Assembly: GCA_013415595.1 (NCBI GenBank)
Contig: JAAEEW010000162.1
Location: 1 to 7,547, forward strand
Source: Methanosarcinales archaeon
GTDB taxonomy: Archaea; Halobacteriota; Methanosarcinia; Methanotrichales; Methanotrichaceae
Length of the DNA: 7,547 bases
Direction of reading: 5' to 3'
In this document: one piece after another, positions 1-5,800 of the stretch
How positions within the stretch are numbered: the first letter of the stretch is position 1
Layout: every line of letters starts with the position of its first letter
Program-made: the position numbers and the translations under genes
Notes under the pieces: model-generated
What the model was told of the DNA's origin: nothing
The model's input: only the letters and a program-made list of their open reading frames with translations
The model's database searches: none

Positions 1-403
1 CCTCTGTGGAAGGCCGGAAATAGACTGCCCGGGCCGAGCCGGACTGCAGGAAATAAGACGATCCTATGAGCTTTTCCTGGCCGAGGTTCAGGACTCTGCA
101 TAGTCCCAGGTCTTCCCCGCTGGCTTCCAGACGGGAGCCCATGGTCCCCTCTCCGGAAAAGAAGGTGATGTGGTCGGCAAAGCTTCCATTCTCCTCCATA
201 TCCGGGTGAGAGGCGGTCGACGATCCGGAGAGGGAGTCGCTCTCAATATGCACGGAGTTGAAGTAGTCCATGCAGTGCAACGATACGCTCTCCCGCACCA
301 GCCCCTGATTGTTGAAATAGCTGTTGCAGGTGGTGACATCCCCCAGAGCGGAACAACTGATCATCAGGCTAATTATATAAATTTTAGTGGCATCAGAAAT
401 CAT
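1..403 (-). CDS. Small secreted protein of unknown function, 3' end outside the window
   Basis: An open frame starts at ATG 403-401 and stays open to the window edge (134 whole codons, no stop). The protein begins MISDATKIYIISLMISC and has a hydrophobic stretch at about residues 7-21, which looks like a short export signal. The visible mature part is Ser/Gly-rich and mildly acidic, with Cys residues near the N-terminus (VTTC), in LHC and in LCR. I recognise no domain. The start is supported by a GGAAG ribosome site (414-410) six bases upstream. The start codon lies inside the end of the preceding gene (11-bp overlap, stop at 395-393), which implies one transcript and probably coupled translation. 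An alternative start is the internal Met at about residue 14, but that would cut into the hydrophobic segment. Export is inferred and the function is unknown. Confidence 0.78.
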   Translation of the reverse strand, partial: MISDATKIYIISLMISCSALGDVTTCNSYFNNQGLVRESVSLHCMDYFNSVHIESDSLSGSSTASHPDMEENGSFADHITFFSGEGTMGSRLEASGEDLGLCRVLNLGQEKLIGSSYFLQSGSARAVYFRPSTE

Positions 404-1134
404 AGGTCACTTCCTGACCTTCACCCCACCGGCAGGTTATGCCGCCGAGAGCATCGCTGTGGTGTCTGTCGTACCCCTCGCTGAAGGTGGGCCAGCTCGC
501 CCCCTCGGTCCACCCGCCAAAGTCAAAGCCCTCAAAGCCCCAGTTGGCGAGTTCCTCCATGTCGAAGCCCCACTCTGCATAATCCGTCTCCGAGAAGTCC
601 CGGGTGGCTACGACCATGGACAAGGATTTTAAGTCTGTGTTTAGGCTGTTGGCCAGGCTTTCGGAGTTCGAATAGGCGTTCGGGACGATCAGCAGGGAAT
701 TCCACTGCAACGAGGGCTGACCGGCATTCTGGTACGATACGGCCATGCTCTCAGTCCTGCTAAGAGCGAAGGTCATGGGGCTATCCCACTTCAGCGAGCT
801 GTATCTCTCGTATCCGGTGGTGATGATATTTCCGGCGTCCAGCTGGAGAGTCATTCTGTCCGAGCTGGAGATGTCCAGCCTCTTAACGCCTTCCCCTAAC
901 AGAAATGTGTTGACATTTTTCTGAATAGTATTGCCATCGGATACCAGCACGGTGTCCACCTGGTGGCCCAGGCTCATTCCATCTGCTCCATAGGCGATCA
1001 TGGTGTTCGTCCGGCTCCAGTCCCAGCCGGCGGGCAGCTCAAGGCCCAACGGAGGCGGAGGCCGCTGAATCATCCGCCGCCAGGGCCAGGGAGCTGAGCA
1101 GGACTATGGTCAGAGAGATTATAAAAAGCTTCAT
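393..1134 (-). CDS. Small secreted protein of unknown function, frameshifted just after the signal peptide
   Basis: Two frames appear to belong together. ATG 1134-1132 opens a classic signal peptide (MKLFIISLTIVLLSS, then LALAADDSAAS) that hits a TGA at 1041-1039. The remaining ~220 residues are in the next frame, open from just after a TAG upstream of 1073 to the TGA at 395-393. The only ATG of that second frame (1073-1071) would give an N-terminus MIQRPPPPLGLEL with no signal and no ribosome site. Dropping one base in 1042-1073, for instance one G of the GGG at 1047-1045, joins the frames as ...SASVGLELPAGWDW. The body is polar, Ser/Asn/Thr-rich and Cys-poor, with an aromatic, Trp/Gly-rich C-terminal part (EWGFDMEELANWGFEGFDF). 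No known domain is recognised. It is the first gene of a unit with the downstream secreted protein and has its own TATA box at 1192-1185. The shift could be a sequencing error, a true mutation or programmed +1 shifting. Confidence 0.72.
404..420 (-). promoter_or_regulatory. Ribosome site inside a small palindrome at the gene overlap
   Basis: Directly before the ATG at 403, arms AGGTCA (420-415) and TGACCT (409-404) form a perfect 6-bp inverted repeat. Its 5-base loop is GGAAG, the purine-rich ribosome-binding motif, six bases from the start codon. The whole element is also the last codons of the upstream gene (GQEVTYDF, stop 395-393). As RNA, this would present or mask the ribosome site depending on whether ribosomes from the upstream gene melt it. 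The base pairing is seen directly; the control role is inferred. Confidence 0.45.
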
Positions 1135-1184
1135 CCTGATGCCTGTCCGATGGCTTCCATCCGGGATTTTCTCAAGTACAGCAA

Positions 1185-1192
1185 ATATATAA
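1185..1192 (-). promoter_or_regulatory. Archaeal TATA box for the two-gene unit
   Basis: On the minus strand the sequence reads TTATATAT within GAATTATATATTTGC, a good match to the archaeal TATA consensus. A start of transcription about 25 bases downstream (near 1162) would give a leader of about 28 bases before ATG 1134. That leader contains GGACAGGCATCAGG, the only purine-rich match near the start. A perfect palindrome (1194-1219) abuts the box on its upstream side, where TFB would bind. Confidence 0.6.
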
Positions 1193-1193
1193 T

Positions 1194-1219
1194 TCAATGG
1201 GTTCGCAGGAACCCATTGA
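1194..1219 (-). terminator. 11-bp perfect inverted repeat between genes: terminator hairpin or operator
   Basis: Arms TCAATGGGTTC (1194-1204) and GAACCCATTGA (1209-1219) pair perfectly around a 4-base loop. The element begins 22 bases after the stop codon of the 209-residue protein gene and ends next to the TATA box of the next unit. As RNA it makes a strong hairpin, followed by A/U-rich sequence (AUUAUAUAUUU) rather than a pure U-run, so termination is plausible but not certain. As DNA it is a symmetric site in exactly the position of a repressor or activator operator. Both roles may apply. Confidence 0.5.
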
Positions 1220-1241
1220 TCTCGAATTCATGATGACGGTC

Positions 1242-1871
1242 TTACGGATCCATCTCAGCAGTGCCCTCTCCGGGCTGAATTTTGGTGGGATCGAAGAGCA
1301 GGCCGATGTTGTGGGCGTTTTGCTCGTTGTTGGTCACTATCGCAGCCTTCAGGTCGAGCTGTCTGAATGAGGATTCTGTGACCGAGTTGGAATTGGCGGC
1401 CTGAGAAGCGAGCTGCTGCAGGAAGGTCCTGTCCCGGTGATCGATGGTTGCGACCTCCATGGCCATCTGTTCAAAGGAGGAGGTGTCCACCACGTTGGAG
1501 TTGGCCTCCTGATTCAGCCGCTGGAATAGGACGTTCTGATTTCCTTTGACCACCAGCGACTGGGCACCGATCTGGGAAAAGGAGCTCTGGTCTACGGAGT
1601 TGTAGCTGGCCACCTGGGACATCTGCTGGTTTACATAGTTGTTAATGCCGGAGACTCCTGCGAAAACGGCTCCGCCCTGGATAAAGGTGGACTTGTCCAC
1701 TACGTTGCCATTGGCAGACTGAGAGTCTGACTGAATAATTATATTATCATAAGTAGTCGGTCCCTGGGTAAGGTCCGAACATCTTCCATCAGGACACTCG
1801 ACGGCGGTTACGGTTGCCCATGCCGTGGAGACAAGGGCCAGCAAAGCTAAGGCTAATATTATTTTCCTCAT
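1242..1871 (-). CDS. Secreted protein with four curlin-like 35-residue Q/N/S repeats (candidate amyloid subunit)
   Basis: This 209-residue protein starts at ATG 1871-1869 with GGAGG eight bases upstream (1884-1880). Residues 1-19 are a clear signal peptide (MRKIILALALLALVSTAWA) with an A-W-A cleavage site. Residues 20-42 are a linker with a close Cys pair (CPDGRC). Four tandem imperfect repeats follow at residues 43-77, 78-112, 113-147 and 148-183 (the last has one extra residue). Each repeat conserves Q5, Q9, A11, N14, V16, S19, F21 and Q23; D17 is kept in the first three. The C-terminal tail (184-209) is non-repetitive. The spacing Q-x-A-x-x-N-x-V matches the Q-x-G-x-x-N-x-A core of bacterial curlin repeats, but the unit is longer than the 22-23 residues of CsgA. 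A beta-solenoid or fibre-forming surface protein is inferred. There are no membrane helices or anchor after the signal. The gene is probably transcribed alone, from a TATA box at 1997-1990. Confidence 0.9.
   Translation of the reverse strand: MRKIILALALLALVSTAWATVTAVECPDGRCSDLTQGPTTYDNIIIQSDSQSANGNVVDKSTFIQGGAVFAGVSGINNYVNQQMSQVASYNSVDQSSFSQIGAQSLVVKGNQNVLFQRLNQEANSNVVDTSSFEQMAMEVATIDHRDRTFLQQLASQAANSNSVTESSFRQLDLKAAIVTNNEQNAHNIGLLFDPTKIQPGEGTAEMDP
1323..1745 (-). repeat. Four tandem 105-bp coding repeats (35 residues each)
   Basis: The units lie at 1745-1641, 1640-1536, 1535-1431 and 1430-1323. They are conserved at protein level (Q5, Q9, A11, N14, V16, S19, F21, Q23) but clearly diverged at DNA level, so this is an old duplication kept by selection on the pattern and not a recent expansion. 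The fourth unit carries a one-codon insertion before its second conserved Gln. Confidence 0.85.
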
Positions 1872-1879
1872 TTGGGTTT

Positions 1880-1884
1880 CCTCC
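1880..1884 (-). promoter_or_regulatory. Ribosome-binding site of the curlin-like repeat gene
   Basis: GGAGG on the minus strand, eight bases before ATG 1871-1869. It fixes the start of the secreted protein and is the strongest ribosome site in the window. Confidence 0.8.
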
Positions 1885-1892
1885 GATTCTAT

Positions 1893-1919
1893 CTTCCCCT
1901 CGGGAAGGTCTCCCTTCCC
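1893..1919 (-). promoter_or_regulatory. Two mutually exclusive hairpins in the 5' leader of the curlin-like repeat gene
   Basis: In the transcript, GGGAAGG (1919-1913) pairs perfectly with CCTTCCC (1908-1902) across the loop GAGA, a GNRA-type tetraloop. The same CTTCCC (1907-1902) can instead pair with the downstream GGGAAG (1898-1893) across a 3-base loop. The two structures share one strand and cannot coexist. The second ends eight bases before the GGAGG ribosome site. The layout resembles a switchable leader, but no ligand-binding fold is recognisable, so a regulatory role is inferred. Confidence 0.5.
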
Positions 1920-1937
1920 AACAAGAATTTAACCCGA

Positions 1938-1951
1938 GAGCAATGTTGCTC
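1938..1951. promoter_or_regulatory. Near-palindrome just downstream of the predicted transcription start
   Basis: GAGCAA (1938-1943) and TTGCTC (1946-1951) are inverted copies separated by two bases. The element lies roughly 15-30 bases downstream of the expected start of transcription from the TATA box at 1997-1990, a common place for archaeal repressor sites. Only the symmetry is seen; no regulator is known. Confidence 0.3.
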
Positions 1952-1989
1952 GTCTCAGGCAAACTCCAGCCAGGGCATTAATCCTCAAC

Positions 1990-1997
1990 TATTTAAA
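1990..1997 (-). promoter_or_regulatory. Archaeal TATA box for the curlin-like repeat gene
   Basis: The minus strand reads TTTAAATA, a good archaeal TATA box. Transcription would start near 1967, giving a leader of about 95 bases that contains the near-palindrome at 1938-1951 and the alternative hairpins at 1893-1919. Confidence 0.5.
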
Positions 1998-2622
1998 CAT
2001 TATCCTTTGAAAGTTTTGACTTTTAAGATGAGGGAACCTCTATTTTCTGGATTGTGCCTGAAACATATTTTTTGGAATATTTATTTTTTATATTCATCAT
2101 TTGAAGAAAAATTGGTAAATAATTGACATTTTTTAACAATAATAGATGCCAATATTGAACAAAGCGCTGAAAACAAGTTTTCACAGACTATCTAAAAATA
2201 TATATCCAATTGTTAACCCCCGAGACAAAATTTACAGCCAAAATATTTTTTATAAAGTAATAATTAGTATTTGATTGATTTTGAACTGATATTAGACAGT
2301 TACAGTAACAGTTTAATCTCGTTCGACCATAAAATTTTAATGAAATTTTTATTAAACATCCTCACCGAACATTTTTTTAATATGAAGATACATAGGTAAA
2401 GTGATAGATCAGGATAAATTTGGGTTTCTTTGTCTTGATCTATCTTCCCCAAATAATATTCCAATTTTCAAGGCAGCTACAGAAAACTGTAAGCCGAGTG
2501 AAGCATATAGATTATCCTATAGAACAAAATTCACAATTGACCTTCTGCATGAAATAGAGTTTAGCCGGCCTTCCTGGCAAATCCGTCGGTCTGAAGAAGG
2601 TGTGGACCAAAGATCGGAATAG
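1998..2622. other. A/T-rich intergenic region without a supported gene
   Basis: This stretch is visibly much richer in A and T than the flanking genes, especially 2060-2520. It holds several TATA-like motifs on the plus strand (AAAAATATATAT near 2195; TTTTTATAAA at 2247-2256), a TGAAAAC/GTTTTCA palindrome (2168-2183), three ACAGT copies at a 6-bp step (2296-2312) and a strong hairpin (2403-2444). A 73-codon frame from GTG 2401 to 2622 on the plus strand is open, but it has no convincing ribosome site, its first codons are the hairpin arm and I recognise nothing in it. The region could hold a small RNA, a decayed gene or only promoters. Confidence 0.6.
2403..2444 (+). other. Strong hairpin, 16-bp stem; possible small RNA or terminator
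   Basis: Arms 2403-2418 and 2429-2444 pair over 16 bp: nine Watson-Crick pairs at the outside (GATAGATCA with TGATCTATC) and seven inside, two of them G-U when read as plus-strand RNA. The loop is 10 bases. On the minus strand the two wobbles become A-C mismatches, so the plus-strand RNA is the better folder. Plus-strand TATA-like motifs lie 150-200 bases upstream. No U-run follows, so it is not a typical intrinsic terminator. A non-coding RNA is inferred only. Confidence 0.35.
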
Positions 2623-2680
2623 ATTTGGTCTCACTTTTCGCGATGGCGGGTGAAAGGGTCGTTGGCGGGAGGTCGGAACG

Positions 2681-2733
2681 AAAGAAAAAAGCAGAGGCGG
2701 AGCCAAAAAAAAATGCTCTCCCAGCCTCTCTGG
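2681..2733 (-). terminator. U-run terminators downstream of the giant gene
   Basis: On the minus strand a small hairpin (CCAG 2733-2730, CTGG 2724-2721) is followed seven bases later by nine consecutive T (2713-2705). A second T-rich run, TTTTTTCTTT, lies at 2690-2681. Runs of U are the main signal for termination of archaeal RNA polymerase, and two in a row at the end of a very long transcript are typical. Confidence 0.65.
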
Positions 2734-2769
2734 ATTGTGTTCTGCCTGAAGACACAACTGGAAGATCTG

Positions 2770-2802
2770 CCCCCCCGCCTGGAATGAAGGAAGGCGGAGG
2801 GG
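2770..2802 (-). terminator. G/C-rich hairpin in the 3' untranslated region of the giant gene
   Basis: In the minus-strand transcript CCCCUCCGCCU (2802-2792) pairs with AGGCGGGGGGG (2780-2770): 11 bp with one U-G pair and an 11-base loop. It begins about 60 bases after the stop codon (2866-2864) and precedes the U-runs by another 57 bases. It probably protects the 3' end or assists termination. Confidence 0.55.
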
Positions 2803-2863
2803 ACGCGCCATCTCAGTATCGTCCGGCGCAAGGCCCATTTCTCCACAGATCGCGCTGCCGCCA

Positions 2864-5800
2864 TCAGGGGCTTTTGACCACCAGGCCTCCAGAGGCTATC
2901 TCCTTGCCCGCCTCATCCACCACCTTCCACTGGTAATCCGGGCTGCTGCTCTCGCCATTGATATCGAAGAGCTTCCTGGTGAAGGTGCAGGACCCGCCCG
3001 AGCAGTCCAGGGGATAGGTCGCGTATCCTTCCATGCTCCAGATCTGAACCACAGCGCTGGAGTCCTCTTTGTCGCAGTCGCCATCGCAGTCCAGGTCTGC
3101 GATCCTCCTGGCCAGGGGTTCCAGAGTGTCGTAGGTCCCTCTCTCCTGAATGCCGATGATGCGAACCACGTCCCCGATCTCCGCAGATCCGCTGCCGTCC
3201 AGATCTCCCAGCCCCCGCAGGTACAGCTTCAGCCCGGCATTGTCCCCGGCGGCTCTCCAGGTGAAGGTATCGCCGCTCTCACCCGGGTTGGGCGTGACCT
3301 GTACCCCCGTCTCGCCGTCATTGCCCCCTTCCTCCAGCGCGACGATGGTGAACAGCTCGACGGTGGCGTCGTCCCAGTGCTCTTCTGACTTATGCAGCTC
3401 ATCTCTGACCCAGGCCTCCAGCTTGTAGGTTCCGGCTGATAGTCCAGCCGTATTCCAGGTGACCTCGCCGCCCTCCGACCACCCCGAGGTGATCTCGGTA
3501 AAGGAGCTGTAGTCCTCAGGCCGGTAGAAGATCCTGAACTTAAGCGGGTCTTCATCCGGATCGCTGGCCCTGGCCGTCAATTTGATGGCCGTTCCTGCTT
3601 CCTGCGGGCTTCCCGGGTCGGCAGTCAGGCTCTCCATCACCGGCGGCTGGTTGGCGCTTGAGGCTGCTCGTATCTCAAAGTCGGCGGTCTTCATCCCCCG
3701 CTCCCGGTCAGGCTGGGAGTGCTTATCGTCAGTGACCTCCGCCTTCACCTGGTTCAGGCCCTCATCGGCTGCGCCTGTGGCCCAGGTCCAGCTATTGGCC
3801 CGGATCCAGCCGGTGGCATCCTTCCAGGCCTCTCCGGTGGCCGGACCCTTGACCGAGAACCGGTAGAACATGCCGTCCAGGTCCGGGTCGCTGGCCGTGG
3901 CCGTCCACTTGATCCAGGACCCGGGCTCCTGCGGACTTTGCCTGTCCGCCTGGAGGGATTCCAGAGCAGGCGCCTGGTTATGGTCCTGGCAGTTCACCTT
4001 CAGCCACACCACCTGGTAGTTGTTTCGTTCCGACCTCTCCCGGACCACGCCGTTGGCGTCCACGTTAATCTTGATCTTGTGGGGATTCTTGTCGCAGGGC
4101 ACGTTCTCGTATCTGTATCTCCAGGTCCTGGACTTCCCCGGCTCCAGCCACGATCCGGACGGGCTCTCGGTGCTGCTCAGCTCGGCCACCTCGGTGCCGT
4201 CGATCAGGATCAGGTCCACGGTGCATTTGTCCACTATGCGGCCGCCGGTGTTCTTGACATCGAACACTATGTCAACGCTGTCCCCCTGGTCGCAGGGATT
4301 CTTGCTGATCTGAAGGTTGACGATCTCCAGGTCGGCGAGGGCCGGATCGCCCCTGGTCTCCACATCCAGGTTCTCCTCATCGCAGTTGTTATTCTCGTCT
4401 TTCTCTTCCACCGCGTTCTGGCAGTCTGCACAGGCCTCCACCCTGTGGTAGTCTCTGCTTCCGGAGACCGACTGGTAAGTGTAGATCCACCTTCGCTCCT
4501 GGCCGGGCATCAGCCTTCCACCGTCGGGGAGCTGGCTGGAGTCGAAGGTCTGCACCAAGACGTTGTTTATCTTCAGGCAGTCCACCGTCGGACCGGAGGC
4601 CAGATCGCCGCGGTTGACGACCCGGAATGATATGTCCACATTATCTCCGGCCAGACAGGGGTCCCGGCTGAACTCGATAGTCTCCACCACCAGATCGCTC
4701 TTCAGCAGGACCACGTCCAGGTTCTCCTTTTTGCAGTTGTCCTCCTCGCGGCTCTCGTCCACCTGGTTCTTGCAGTCGGCGCAGACGTCGAACCTGTAGA
4801 AGTCGTCCTCCGGATCTTCAGGCCGGAAGTTGAAATTCCAGGTGCGAGACTGTCCCGGCGCCAGCTCGCCGCCGCCAGGAAGCTGGCTGGAGTCGAAGGT
4901 TGCCACCTCGTTTCTGTCTATCTTCAGGCAGTCGATCCCGCCCATGGCCGAGGCCGCGCCCTGGTTGGTCACCTGGAAGATTATCTGCACGTCCTCTTGC
5001 AGGTTGCAAGGATTCTTGCTCAGATACAGCCGGGAGATGACCAGGTTTGGTTTTCCCTCCTCGCCCGAAGAGCCGCCATCAGAGCCCTCCTCCACCTCAA
5101 GCTCCGCAGTCTTCCCGTTGTCTCCCTCATCCTTCTCAGAGAGGAGGTTATTGCAGTCCGCAGTGGCCTTGATGGCCAGGGTCCCAGCGGCACCGGGAGT
5201 GAAGAAGTGCTTCCAGGTTCTGGTCTCTCCAGGATTGAGGATGGAGCCCGAGCTCGAGGGGATCACGCTGCTGTCGAAGTCCGTCCTCGATCCATCGATC
5301 TCCAGGCAGTCGACGGTGGCCATGGCGTCCTGGTCGCCCACATTTTGGACATCGAAGGCGATCTCCAGATGATCGCCGGGGGAGCAGGGATTCTTGCTCA
5401 GCCAAAGCCTGCTAACCACCAGGTCCGGGCCGCCGGATGACTCCCCGCCCTCCACAGCCAGGTCCTGTAATTGTTCGTTGTTGTCCTCCCGGGATTCGGA
5501 GATCGAGCCGCGGATGTCGGCGGAGGCCTTCACCTTGTGCGGCGAGGGCGAGGGCGAGACGTCCTCCAGGATGGTCTCCCAGCTTCGGGTCTCCCCAGGC
5601 TGGAGGACAGAGCCGGTCGCAACGCCGCTGGAATCGAACTCGAAGACCTGATCGTCGAAGGTCAGGCTGTCAACGGTGGCCATAGCCTCCTGGTCGCCCA
5701 CGTTTTGCACGTCGAAGATGACCTCCACGTCGTCGCCAGGGGAGCAGGGATTCTTGCTCAGCCAAAGCCTGCTAACCACCAGGTCCGGGCCGCCGGAGGA

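Noticed and set aside
1242..1871. Assignment as the known methanogen sheath protein or as CsgA itself
   Set aside because: Only the repeat pattern and export signal can be seen. The unit length differs from curlin and the sheath protein sequence cannot be compared here, so no gene symbol is given.
1872..2126. 84-codon plus-strand frame starting beside the curlin-like repeat gene
   Set aside because: It runs through the leader, hairpins and TATA box of the minus-strand gene, has no ribosome site and its sequence is typical of translated A/T-rich DNA.
2331..2349. AAAATTT/AAATTTT inverted repeat
   Set aside because: Simple A/T runs easily give such symmetry in this composition; no supporting context.
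2401..2622. 73-codon plus-strand frame (GTG start)
   Set aside because: The first codons form one arm of a strong hairpin, the ribosome site is poor and no motif is seen. It is kept only as a remark in the intergenic entry; a real small or decayed gene cannot be excluded.
2512..2838. 108-codon minus-strand frame after the giant gene
   Set aside because: It spans the terminator hairpin and both U-runs, and its Pro/Phe/Arg-rich product has no features of a real protein.
1998..2863. tRNA, rRNA, CRISPR array or insertion sequence in the long intergenic stretch
   Set aside because: No cloverleaf or CCA end, no regularly spaced repeats with spacers, no transposase frame and no terminal inverted repeats with target duplication were found.
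3719..4630. 303-codon plus-strand open frame opposite the giant gene
   Set aside because: Same reason: a shadow of CARDB and Ig-like coding sequence, low-complexity composition, no recognisable motif.
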